Under the pieces are notes generated by a model. That model did not search any database, had not been told where the DNA came from, and saw only the letters and a list, made by a program, of their open reading frames with translations. A program made the translations under genes and the position numbers. A stretch of 64,000 nt of DNA from CAWAPS01 sp963783945 (GTDB lineage Bacteria > Actinomycetota > Acidimicrobiia > Acidimicrobiales > Palsa-688): contig CAWAPS010000002.1 of assembly GCA_963783945.1 (NCBI GenBank), forward strand, positions 682,001-746,000, read 5' to 3'. Positions within the stretch are counted from its first letter, which is position 1, and each line of letters begins with the position of its first letter. Below, piece after piece: positions 18,410-26,615 of the stretch.

Positions 18410-19399
18410 ATGGCACTCACCCCCGGCAAGGCATGCGAGCAACCGGGGCTCGCCCTGGCGGAAGCCGCCCTGTCTGTCCGCAGCCTCAGCAAACACTTCG
18501 GAGACCGGATCGCGTTCGAGAACGTGTCGTTCGAGGTGGCCCGAGGCGAGGTATTCGGTTTTCTCGGCCCGAACGGCGCGGGCAAGACGACGACGGTGCG
18601 GACCCTCGGCACCCTGATCGCCCCCACGTCTGGTTCAGCCACCGTCGCCGGAATCCCGCTGACACCTGAGAACGGATTGGACATCCGCCGGCGGATCTCC
18701 ATCATGCCCGAATCGCCCGGCCTCTACCTTCGCCTCAGCGTCCAAGAGAACCTCGTATGCTTCGCCAACCTCTACGAGGTGTCCGACCCGGCGCTCCGCA
18801 TCGAGCGCGCCTTGAACGCAGTCAACCTCTCCGATCGGGCCGGCGATCCCTGCGGAGCGCTGTCAAAGGGCCTGCGCCAGCGGGTCGCCCTCGCCAGATC
18901 CCTGCTCAGCGACCCCGAGGTGCTGTTCCTCGACGAGCCCACCTCCGGCCTCGACCCCAGCGCGGCCAGAGACGTCCATGAGCTGATCGGAGATCTGCGC
19001 CAGCGGGGAGTCACCATATTCCTCACGACTCACCGCCTCGATGAAGCCGAGCGACTCTGCGATCGGGTCGCCATCTTGAACACGACGATGCAGACCATCG
19101 GGCGGCCAGAGGAACTCCGTGACCGTCTGTTCTCCAAGACGCTCACGGTCAGGACCCTGGCCCCGCTGGCCCACCCGGCATCGGTGTTTACCCCACTGCC
19201 CGGGGTGGACGGATGGCGGGCCGAGGGACCGACAACCTACGTGCTCACCGTTTCCGACTCCACAGTGGCGGCCCCGGCTGCCACCCGGGCTTTGGTGGCC
19301 GCAGGCGCCGACGTGCTGTCCGTGGGCGAATCGCAGCACTCGCTCGAGGACGTCTATCTCGAGCTCGTCGACACGGATAGGAAGGGAGACACGAGATGA
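18410..19399 (+). CDS. ABC transporter ATP-binding protein (ABC-2 type)
   Basis: 329 residues. Walker A is GPNGAGKTTT, the signature is ALSKGLRQRVALARSLLS, Walker B is VLFLDEPTSGLDP and the H-loop is FLTTHRLDEAE. The extra C-terminal 90 residues are usual for drug- or sodium-export (CcmA/NatA-like) ATPases. Start ATG has GAGGA five to six bases upstream. It overlaps the permease gene by ATGA, showing a two-gene transporter unit. Confidence 0.9.
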   Translation: MALTPGKACEQPGLALAEAALSVRSLSKHFGDRIAFENVSFEVARGEVFGFLGPNGAGKTTTVRTLGTLIAPTSGSATVAGIPLTPENGLDIRRRISIMPESPGLYLRLSVQENLVCFANLYEVSDPALRIERALNAVNLSDRAGDPCGALSKGLRQRVALARSLLSDPEVLFLDEPTSGLDPSAARDVHELIGDLRQRGVTIFLTTHRLDEAERLCDRVAILNTTMQTIGRPEELRDRLFSKTLTVRTLAPLAHPASVFTPLPGVDGWRAEGPTTYVLTVSDSTVAAPAATRALVAAGADVLSVGESQHSLEDVYLELVDTDRKGDTR

Positions 19400-20118
19400 A
19401 GATCAGCACCAGACGAGTCCGGGCCGTTTACCGAAAGGAGCTGCAAGAGTACCGGCGCAACGGCAACATCATCTACGCCATGGTGGTGCTGCCTCTCGTC
19501 TTCCTCATTCAGCCGCTCATCCAGGTCTTCACTATTCCGACCAGCGCGTCAACAACGTTGCAGCATGAGCACTCCCTGATCTACATGCTGGCCATCCCGG
19601 CTCTCGTGCCCGCCGCTCTAGCCGCCTATTCGGTGGTAGGCGAGCGGCTGCAGGGCACCTTGGAGCCGCTGCTCTCGACGCCCGTCCAACGCGAGGAGCT
19701 CCTGTTGGGCAAGGCCCTCGCCGCCTTCATACCCTCGGTTGTGGTCGCCTACACCGTCTTCGCCGTCTTCATAGCGGTGGTCGAACTGTTCGCCCACCCC
19801 CATGTCGCGTCCGCCATTGTCCAAGGTCCGGACGTCGTCGCCCAGGTAGTGTTCACGCCCCTGCTGGCCGCGTTTTCCATATGGATAGGGATCAGCGTCT
19901 CCGCCCGCTCGAGCGACCCCCGCACCTCAGGACAGCTCTCGGTGCTGGTCAGCCTGCCCACGGTGGCGGTTACCTCGCTCATCGCCTTCAATGTCATCCC
20001 CGCCACCTTCGCCGTCGCTGCCAGCTTCGCGGTGGTGCTGGTGGTCCTTGATCGCATCGGCTGGCGCATCGCGTCAGCCATCTTCGACCGCGAACGACTG
20101 ATCACCAGCACTAAATAG
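19396..20118 (+). CDS. ABC-2 type transporter permease
   Basis: 240 residues with about six hydrophobic helices. The N-terminus is RAVYRKELQEYRRNGNIIYA, a typical 'K.l....r......' cytoplasmic lead-in. GERLQGTLEPLLSTPVQREE is the hallmark ABC-2 cytosolic loop ('E...gTle.ll.tPv.r.e...gK'). With its ATPase partner it would export an unidentified substrate. Confidence 0.88.
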   Translation: MKISTRRVRAVYRKELQEYRRNGNIIYAMVVLPLVFLIQPLIQVFTIPTSASTTLQHEHSLIYMLAIPALVPAALAAYSVVGERLQGTLEPLLSTPVQREELLLGKALAAFIPSVVVAYTVFAVFIAVVELFAHPHVASAIVQGPDVVAQVVFTPLLAAFSIWIGISVSARSSDPRTSGQLSVLVSLPTVAVTSLIAFNVIPATFAVAASFAVVLVVLDRIGWRIASAIFDRERLITSTK

Positions 20119-20155
20119 TGGCAAGAACAACTAGAGAGATTGATCTCTGTCCGGG

Positions 20156-20491
20156 CTAGGTGCCTTCGACCAGTACTTGCCCTGGGAACACAACCATCGC
20201 ATCGCAGGGCTCACCCCCGATCGTGAGAAACTGGGTGGTCTCTAGCAACACGGGAATACCCATCGCGGTAACCATCAAGGCCCCGGTCCCCGGGATCGGT
20301 TCTGCCGTCACGCACGGCGCCGGGACCCCGGCGTAGTTGAACGGGCATGGCGTCTGCGGTACGACGATGTCCGCCATGGTCAGGACCGGCGCTCCGCCAA
20401 CGATAATCGTCGGCGCCGAATCAGGGATGACCTTGAAGGTCCCGCCGTGGTCGCACATGAGCTCGGCCAGAGCGTTCAAGATCGGCGCCAT
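20156..20491 (-). CDS. PAAR-like domain protein, orphan
   Basis: 111 residues from ATG at 20491. The pattern MCDHGGTFKVIPDSAPTIIV followed by GGAPVLTMADI, then CPFNY, PCVTAEPIPG and GIPVLLETTQF matches small PAAR-like proteins. In those, a 'CpHGG' start, 'vl.gG.PVlt..D', 'CPF', 'PC' and '..G.pVll' recur. PAAR-like proteins cap the spike of contractile injection systems. No VgrG, sheath, tube or baseplate gene is in the window, so it is an orphan or serves a distant system. The gene is convergent with the ABC permease. Confidence 0.5.
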   Translation of the reverse strand: MAPILNALAELMCDHGGTFKVIPDSAPTIIVGGAPVLTMADIVVPQTPCPFNYAGVPAPCVTAEPIPGTGALMVTAMGIPVLLETTQFLTIGGEPCDAMVVFPGQVLVEGT

Positions 20492-20600
20492 CGCCTCATG
20501 GTAACCCCGTGGCCCTGGGACGAAAGGGAAGAAGATCTGCCCGAAGGTACAAAGGGCTCCCCGGTGGACCGGTGTGGTGGCCTGGTAGCTTTCGCTGAAG

Positions 20601-22136
20601 GTGACACCGCAGGTTCCGACCACCGTGGGCGAGGTGCTGTCCCGACCCCTCCGGGAACAGCCCGGCGCGATGGCGCTGGTGACCCGGACCCGTCGATTGA
20701 CTTACGCCGAACTCGATGCGGAAGCGGCCATGGCGGCCAATGCCTTACTGGCGCTGGGGGTGCGCCCCGGCGACCGGGTGGCGGCGTCGTTGCCGAACGA
20801 GGCCGACGTCATCGTCGCGTTCCACGGCGCCATGCGGATCGGGGCGATCTGGGTCGGGGTCAACCGCGCCCTGGCGCCGCCCGAAAAGGTCTACCTGCTG
20901 GAGGATTCGGCTACATCGCTGTACCTCTGCGACGAACAGACCGCCGCCCAGCTCTCCGGCCACCGCCACCCCCGCCTGGCGGTGCTGTCGGACGACAAAG
21001 ACGAGTGGCGAGAAGCCCTGGCGTCGGCATCACCAGACCCGTGCGGGATCGAGGTGGATCCGGACGCCCCGGCCGGCATCGCTTACACGAGCGGGACGAC
21101 CGGCTATCCGAAAGGGGCGGTGCACGGGCAGCGAAACCTGCTCCTGCCCGGGGCGGTAACCGTCGCCACCCGGCGATATGGCCACGACCTACGCAAAGGG
21201 GATTGCCTGGCTCTGACCATTCTCAACATGATGGTGCTGACCACCCTGCTGGTGGCGCAAGCCGGCGGACGCTGCGTCATCATGGATCGGATCGATGCCG
21301 AGGGGGTGGCCGAATGGATCAGGCGTGAGCGGGTCACGACCTTCAACGGACCGCCGGCGCTGCTCTACAGCTTGGCCCACCACCCAGGCATCACGTCCCA
21401 GGATCTGGCCTCACTGAACGACGTGTGGTCCGGCGGCGCCGACTGCCCGGAAAGGATCCGGGAAGCATTCGCGGCCAAATTCGGCCACCCGGTGGCGACT
21501 ACCTATGGGCTCAGCGAGGCTCCGACCCTCGTATCCATCGACCCCGTCGACGGTCCGCACCACCCGTGGGCCAGCGGCTTGCCCCTGCCGCACCTCCGCC
21601 TTCGCGTCACCGACAAGGGCGGCGCCGACCTGGCCTCCGGTGAAACGGGGGAGGTCTGCGTATCGGCCGCAACAAGGGGCGAGTGGGCCGGTATGTACCG
21701 GCCCATGCTCGGGTACTGGCAGCGGGACGAGGCGACGGCCGCAGTCCGGCGGGGCGACGAGCTGCTCACCGGAGATCTCGGGTTCCTCGATCCTGAGGGC
21801 TACCTCGTGATTCGCGAACGCACCAACCTTGTCATCATCCGAGGTGGCGCCAACGTTTACCCGGCGGAGGTCGAGCGGGTCCTTTTTGAGCACCCGGCCG
21901 TTGTCGCCTCCGCCGTCCTCGGCCTGCCGGATGAACGGCTCGGCGAACGGGTCGTCTCCGTAGTGCAGCTCGCGCCGGGAGAGACCGTCACTGAGAATGA
22001 CCTTCGCCAGCACTGCTTGGCGTCGCTGGCGAAATACAAGGTCCCTGAACGATTCGTGTTCGTCGACGAGTTCGACCGGAATTCGATGGGCAAGATCGTG
22101 CGCCGCAACTTGAGGACGCTCTTCGACCGGGAGTGA
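20601..22136 (+). CDS. AMP-dependent synthetase/acyl-CoA ligase
   Basis: 511 residues, ANL superfamily. The P-loop is YTSGTTGYPKGAV, A5 is YGLSEAP, A7/A8 is TGDLGFLDPEG with LVIIRGGANVYPAEVE, and the catalytic C-terminal Lys is in NSMGKIVRR. It activates a carboxylic acid to the acyl-adenylate and then the CoA thioester, the entry step of beta-oxidation-like catabolism. Start GTG at 20601. The gene is divergent from the PAAR-like gene with about 110 bases between starts. Confidence 0.9.
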   Translation: MTPQVPTTVGEVLSRPLREQPGAMALVTRTRRLTYAELDAEAAMAANALLALGVRPGDRVAASLPNEADVIVAFHGAMRIGAIWVGVNRALAPPEKVYLLEDSATSLYLCDEQTAAQLSGHRHPRLAVLSDDKDEWREALASASPDPCGIEVDPDAPAGIAYTSGTTGYPKGAVHGQRNLLLPGAVTVATRRYGHDLRKGDCLALTILNMMVLTTLLVAQAGGRCVIMDRIDAEGVAEWIRRERVTTFNGPPALLYSLAHHPGITSQDLASLNDVWSGGADCPERIREAFAAKFGHPVATTYGLSEAPTLVSIDPVDGPHHPWASGLPLPHLRLRVTDKGGADLASGETGEVCVSAATRGEWAGMYRPMLGYWQRDEATAAVRRGDELLTGDLGFLDPEGYLVIRERTNLVIIRGGANVYPAEVERVLFEHPAVVASAVLGLPDERLGERVVSVVQLAPGETVTENDLRQHCLASLAKYKVPERFVFVDEFDRNSMGKIVRRNLRTLFDRE

Positions 22137-22192
22137 CGGACATCCAACGGTGCGCTTGAGACCTGCGAGCTCTCGAGCGCTTGAGCGAGACT

Positions 22193-22750
22193 ATGCGGGT
22201 GCACACAGACATCAATGCCCCCGACGAGCCTCACGGCCTCTGCGCGCTCCTGCACCCGCATCCAGACTTCGGAGGCAACCGATTCCACCCTTTCATCGAC
22301 ACGATGTTCCTTCGGCTACCAGAAGTAGCGGTGGCTTCGGTTCGGTTTGACTTCTCGTCGTCCGATCCGTCCGTCGCTCATAAGGAAGTCCTATCGGCCC
22401 TGGACCAGGGTTCCGCCCGATGGCCGGACCTGCCGGTGGTGCTCGTCGGCTACTCCTTCGGCGCCGGCGTCGCGGTCGACACCGCGGACGAGCGGATCGC
22501 CGCCTGGTACCTGCTAGCCCCTCCCACGGCTGCTCTGTCCGGCGCAGCTATAGGTCAGGATGCCCGGCCCAAGGCAATTGTCGTACCGGAACGCGATCAA
22601 TTCTTCCCTCAGGAGGCTGTGCGGGTGGAGGTCGCCGACTGGGTTGCCACCACGGTCACGGTGGCGCCGGACGTAGATCACTTCGTGCGGCGAGTCGATC
22701 CCATCGTCGATGCGGCCCTCGAGTGGATCGGAACCATCACCGGTCGCTGA
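22193..22750 (+). CDS. Alpha/beta hydrolase, dienelactone-hydrolase-like
   Basis: 185 residues. CALLHPHPDFGGNR is the 'HPHP..GG' oxyanion motif of this small hydrolase group. VLVGYSFGAGVAV holds the GxSxG nucleophile (Ser), PERDQFFP the acid and DVDHF the His. It is short, as usual for this subfamily, which lacks a cap domain. It lies 56 bases after the acyl-CoA ligase and may be in the same transcript. Confidence 0.8.
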   Translation: MRVHTDINAPDEPHGLCALLHPHPDFGGNRFHPFIDTMFLRLPEVAVASVRFDFSSSDPSVAHKEVLSALDQGSARWPDLPVVLVGYSFGAGVAVDTADERIAAWYLLAPPTAALSGAAIGQDARPKAIVVPERDQFFPQEAVRVEVADWVATTVTVAPDVDHFVRRVDPIVDAALEWIGTITGR

Positions 22751-22872
22751 CGAGCACCGGCCATCCTGGCCAGCGGCCGGACCATCGAAATGCCTGCCCC
22801 GGGAGTCACCGACTCCGGATTCGCCCTGAAGGGCATCGACCAGTCGGGCACCTGCCTGCCTAGGATGTCGAC

Positions 22873-23958
22873 GTGGAGACGTCGGGACCGCCGCCCAGCA
22901 CAACCATCCCCTCAGATTGGGAGCACATAGCTCCCGAGTGGATGAGCGCAGCCCTCAGCTCCATCCACCCTGACGTCCGGGTGACCGACGTGGCGCTACT
23001 GATGCGCGATGACGGCACAAACCGCCGGGCCCGCGTCGGCCTCACCTATTCCGGGCCCACAGGTCCGAAGGTCGTGTTCTTGAAAGCAGAGGGCGAACAC
23101 CGGCTGCTGCACTTTCGCAACGGCAACCTGTTCAACGAGTCCGCCCTGTTCGCCAGCGGGGTTCCGCTCCACGTCGATCATCCAGCTGTCTACCACGTGG
23201 TGATCGATCGGGACGCCCTGGACTGGATGATCGTCATGGAGGACGTCACCCGCCGCGGCGGCGATCCCAGGGACTCGACTCGCCCCATGACGGTCGACCA
23301 GGTGGCCAACGGCACTCGCGGGCTGGCCCGGCTGCACGGGGCCTACTGGGATTTCCCGGTCATCAGATCGCCTGAGCTCGAGTGGGTGCAGATGTGGGCT
23401 CCGACCGAAGGCTTCAGCTCAGGTTTACGGAGGCGCATACCTCTGGGCCTCGAGCGGGCCGAGGAAGTTCTTCCGAAGTATGTGAAGGGTCTGGACGCCA
23501 ATGAGATCGTCGACCTGTGGGCCCGCTTCGTTACCTCTCTCACGATAGGTCCGGCCACATTGCTGCACGGAGATGCTCACATCGGCAACACCTACGTGCT
23601 GCCCGACGACGACGTGGGCTTTCTCGACTGGCAGGTGGTCAGGGGAGGCAACTGGTCCCAGGATATGGGTTATTTTGTCATGGGCGCGTTGACGGTCGAG
23701 GACAGACGGGCGTGTGAGGCTGACCTCGTCGAGGAGCACCGCAGGGCGCTCGACCTGCCGGAGGGTCGCCGGCCCGCGCCGGCTGAGGCCTGGCTGCGCT
23801 ATCGGGCCTCAGCCGCCTACGGGCTGCCTATCTGGCTCTCGACGCTCGGCACCGATGGATTTCAGACCCACGAGGTCAGTGCGGCGTTGGTGGAGCGCTA
23901 CGCCGCCGCCTTCATCGAGCTCGACTCCTTGGAAGCCCTGAGCGATCTGGGCGTCTAA
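22873..23958 (+). CDS. Phosphotransferase family protein (APH/EcKinase-like)
   Basis: 361 residues. Kinase-fold motifs: LLHGDAHIGNTYV (Brenner motif, catalytic Asp) and VGFLDWQVV (metal-binding Asp, usual 'iDWq'). The N-terminal lobe has VFLKAEGEHRLL with the ATP-binding Lys. Members of this group occur widely next to acyl-CoA ligases and dehydrogenases in actinobacterial catabolic operons; the phosphate acceptor is unknown. Start GTG. The stop codon is the first base triplet of a short tandem repeat. Confidence 0.82.
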   Translation: METSGPPPSTTIPSDWEHIAPEWMSAALSSIHPDVRVTDVALLMRDDGTNRRARVGLTYSGPTGPKVVFLKAEGEHRLLHFRNGNLFNESALFASGVPLHVDHPAVYHVVIDRDALDWMIVMEDVTRRGGDPRDSTRPMTVDQVANGTRGLARLHGAYWDFPVIRSPELEWVQMWAPTEGFSSGLRRRIPLGLERAEEVLPKYVKGLDANEIVDLWARFVTSLTIGPATLLHGDAHIGNTYVLPDDDVGFLDWQVVRGGNWSQDMGYFVMGALTVEDRRACEADLVEEHRRALDLPEGRRPAPAEAWLRYRASAAYGLPIWLSTLGTDGFQTHEVSAALVERYAAAFIELDSLEALSDLGV

Positions 23959-24019
23959 ACCCAGGGCCAGCTAAACCCAGGGCCAGCCAAACGCCGGGCC
24001 AGCTAAACGCCCGGCCAGC
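23956..24019. repeat. 16-base tandem repeat, four copies
   Basis: Four head-to-tail copies of a 16-base unit of the form taaacccagggccagc. The first two are identical and the last two differ at two to four positions. The array fills the space between the convergent phosphotransferase and TauD genes and includes the stop codon of the former. It may act as a terminator region or just be a slippage expansion. Confidence 0.85.
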
Positions 24020-24026
24020 CTGTGAG

Positions 24027-24935
24027 TCAGGACACCGCAGCCCGGGGCGCCTCGCCTTCGATGGTCGTGCGCCAGCGGACCCGGCCTTCGGTGTAATCAC
24101 TGACCGCGTAGTGCTGCAGGGCGTAGTCGTCCCAGATCGCCAGCCCGGACGGCTGCCAGTTGAGCCGGCACTGGTATTCGGGCACCGCGGCCTGGGCGCA
24201 GAGGTACATGAGCAGCGGCTCACCCTCCTCGGGGTCGACACCGACCAGTTCGCGGGTCCACTGGCTGTTCACATACAGGGTTCGCCGCCCGGTCTGTGGG
24301 TGGGCGATGACCACGGGATGCTCCACCGCGGTCCATCGGGCCGTCTCGGGCCGGTAGGCCGGGTGAAAGCTGCGGGCGTAGCGCTCGGCGTCGTGGATGG
24401 CGGTGAGCGACTCGATGCGGGCCTTGATCCCATCCGGCAGGTTGTCATAGGCAGCGGCCATGTCAGCGAAGACGGTGTCGCCTCCTACCGCCGGCGGTTG
24501 CACCCGTAGCACGGTGGCCCGGGGTGGTCTCGGCCCGTAGGTCGCATCAGTATGCCAGTAGTTCTGTTCCGCCCGGCAATTGCCTTTGCCCACATTCGGG
24601 GGCTCGGTCTGGCCCATGCCCATAACACTGTCGTCGAAGGTATCGCCGAAATAGCGGGCAAAGGCGTAGAACCGGTCGACGTCGATGTCAGGGCCCCGGA
24701 AAAACACCAGCTTCCACTCGAGCAAGGCCCGCTGCAGGTCGGCTTGAACGTCTTGGCCGAGCGGTTGGGTCAGGTCGAGACCTTCGATCTCTGCGCCCAC
24801 TGTGGGGCCTAGAGGACGAATGCTGAACCGGTCGTACGACCGCACGACAAAGTCGTCCGGCACCCGCCGCATTGTCCGCGGTCCCAGCGGTGGAAGCAGG
24901 TCGGCGAAGCGACGTGGAGTCTGGACGATCGTCAT
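24027..24935 (-). CDS. TauD/TfdA-family Fe(II)/2-oxoglutarate dioxygenase
   Basis: 302 residues. The metal-binding facial triad is YWHTDATY (His128, Asp130) and a distal His in LQHYAVSDY. The 2-oxoglutarate Arg lies just after, in GRVRWRTTI. The N-terminal half has TVGAEIEGLDLTQPL and WKLVFFRGPD, typical of the family. The likely reaction is hydroxylation-driven cleavage of an ether, sulfonate or similar substrate. The ATG at 24935 has GGAGGTGTGC before it; an earlier in-frame start is poorer. Divergent from the cupin gene. Confidence 0.9.
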   Translation of the reverse strand: MTIVQTPRRFADLLPPLGPRTMRRVPDDFVVRSYDRFSIRPLGPTVGAEIEGLDLTQPLGQDVQADLQRALLEWKLVFFRGPDIDVDRFYAFARYFGDTFDDSVMGMGQTEPPNVGKGNCRAEQNYWHTDATYGPRPPRATVLRVQPPAVGGDTVFADMAAAYDNLPDGIKARIESLTAIHDAERYARSFHPAYRPETARWTAVEHPVVIAHPQTGRRTLYVNSQWTRELVGVDPEEGEPLLMYLCAQAAVPEYQCRLNWQPSGLAIWDDYALQHYAVSDYTEGRVRWRTTIEGEAPRAAVS

Positions 24936-25048
24936 GCACACCTCCGAGGTGTTCTTCGATCCGGTCTGAGCAAATACTGACACCGAAAGTAGCCTGAGTG
25001 GACAGCGGCGGAGAAACTCAAAAGCGGAATCTGCTCTATTGTCAGCGG

Positions 25049-25480
25049 ATGCGCACGTTTGTGACCGGTGTCGACGCTGGTGGTCGGTCGTGCATCATCG
25101 CCCACACGCCGCTAACGCTGGAAACCGCGTCCGTGGGCCACTTGGCGGCAACTGTCTACACCACAGGGGCCACTCCTCCTCCTCCCCGACCTTCGGGTCA
25201 CGCCGGCTCGTATGACCTGGGTCTGGGCCGTGGGGGCCTGCAGTGGCAGATAGTCGAGCACCAGCCCAATATGGTCGCCCCGATGCACCACACCGACACC
25301 ATCGACTTCGACCTGATCCTCGAGGGCAGCGTCGAACTTGGACTCGATGATGGCATGCACCCGCTCGAGCCCGGAGACTGTGTTGTAGTTACGGGCGTGG
25401 ACCATTCGTGGAGAGCCGGGCCGGCCGGGTGCCGGCTGAGCGTCACCTCTATCGGTACCCCGCCTCCCGTATCGGGCTGA
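25049..25480 (+). CDS. Cupin domain protein (paralogue of the 10.2 kb cupin)
   Basis: 143 residues. The cupin core is MHHTDTIDFDLILEGSVELG with PLEPGDCVVVTGVDHSWRAG. The N-terminal RTFVTGVDAGGRSCI matches the paralogue at 10210. Both are divergent from an oxidoreductase gene (here TauD, there alcohol dehydrogenase), so they may be sensors or partner enzymes for related substrates. Start ATG; a TTG/GTG further upstream is in frame but lacks homology. Confidence 0.8.
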   Translation: MRTFVTGVDAGGRSCIIAHTPLTLETASVGHLAATVYTTGATPPPPRPSGHAGSYDLGLGRGGLQWQIVEHQPNMVAPMHHTDTIDFDLILEGSVELGLDDGMHPLEPGDCVVVTGVDHSWRAGPAGCRLSVTSIGTPPPVSG

Positions 25481-25684
25481 CAGTCTCCGCGTCGACACGT
25501 GCGGGTCCGGGCTGTACGCCCGGGCCACGGGCCGGTGGGTGATTTCGCCGAATTTCTCGGCACAATTTTGGATTCTCGGCGTCAGAAACGCCCACATCTC
25601 GGGCGAAATGACTACGAGAAACCAAATTGTCTACGAGAAAATTCGCTGCCCCTACTCGAACCTGTGCAGCTTGACGCTCGCTGC

Positions 25685-25765
25685 TCGTTCATAGGATTCC
25701 CGGCGGGCGTGACAACGGCCGTGCACCACACCGACAGCTTGGACTTCGACGTCCTCCTCGAGTGA
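25685..25765 (+). pseudogene. Remnant of a third cupin of the same family
   Basis: About 26 codons read FIGFPAGVTTAVHHTDSLDF then DVLLE and a TGA stop. This matches the core strand of the two intact cupins (MHHTDTIDFDLILEG). Nothing homologous precedes it beyond a few residues, and the C-terminal half is missing. The 25481-25786 gap holds nothing else I recognise. It suggests an abandoned tandem duplication. Confidence 0.6.
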
Positions 25766-25786
25766 TCGACAATCAAATGCCGTCTA

Positions 25787-26572
25787 CTAACCCATCATCA
25801 CATGGCCGGCATCGACCGCTATCGATTGTCCCGTGATCGTCTTTGCCTGATCCGACGCCAAAAACAGGGCCAGGTTCGCCACGTCTTCAGGCGTGCTGGG
25901 GACCTTCAATGCCGAGTCCTCGACCAGGCTGGCCCGCTTTTGCTCGATGCTGACGCCCTCCTCCACCGCCACTCGCTTGACGTAGTTCCGCAACAGGTCG
26001 GTATCGATGACCCCGGGCACCACGCAGTTACAGCGGATGCCGTAGTGTCCCGCTTCCAGGGCGATCACCTTGGTGAGAGCGTGGAGACCCACCTTGGCGA
26101 CCGAGTAATGGCTCTTTCTCTCCATACCGGTCCAGGCCGCCCCGGTCGAGAAGTTCACGATCGAGCCCGAACGCCGGTCGAGCATCGAGCGCCGCAGCAC
26201 TTCGCGACTGCAGAGCATCGCCGCGGTGACGTCGACGGCGATCGTGGCGTTCCAATTCTCCAGGGTCTCCTCCCACACGAACATGTCCGTGCCTGGAGTA
26301 GCGGCATTGTTGATCATGATGTCGACCTTGCCCCAGCGGGTCATCGCCTCGTCGACCATGGCGGCGACGTCTTCCTCCCGCGTCACGTCGGCGCGCACCG
26401 CCACGGCCGAGTCGCCGATATCAGCTGCCGCTTTTTGCACCAGCTCGAACCGGCGGGCTGCCACCACGACCTTCGCGCCCTCTTCCGCCAGCATCTTTGC
26501 CATCACGGGCCCCACGCCGGTGCTGGCACCGGTCACGATAGCCACCTTGTCGATAAAGCGGTCCGTCACCAT
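25787..26572 (-). CDS. SDR family oxidoreductase
   Basis: 261 residues. GASTGVGPVMAKMLAEEGAK is the cofactor loop and VVVAARRFE carries the Arg pair that usually marks NADP(H) preference. NNAATPG, NFSTGAAWTG and YSVAK are the remaining SDR landmarks, and it ends TGQSIAVDAGHVMMG. A strong GGAGG box precedes the ATG. It starts 43 bases downstream of the cytochrome P450 gene, so the two are probably co-transcribed, the SDR oxidising the alcohol made by the P450. Confidence 0.9.
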   Translation of the reverse strand: MVTDRFIDKVAIVTGASTGVGPVMAKMLAEEGAKVVVAARRFELVQKAAADIGDSAVAVRADVTREEDVAAMVDEAMTRWGKVDIMINNAATPGTDMFVWEETLENWNATIAVDVTAAMLCSREVLRRSMLDRRSGSIVNFSTGAAWTGMERKSHYSVAKVGLHALTKVIALEAGHYGIRCNCVVPGVIDTDLLRNYVKRVAVEEGVSIEQKRASLVEDSALKVPSTPEDVANLALFLASDQAKTITGQSIAVDAGHVMMG

Positions 26573-26615
26573 TCTGCCTCCTCCTACGCGGTTATCTCCG
26601 TATCCGTCAAGCTAG

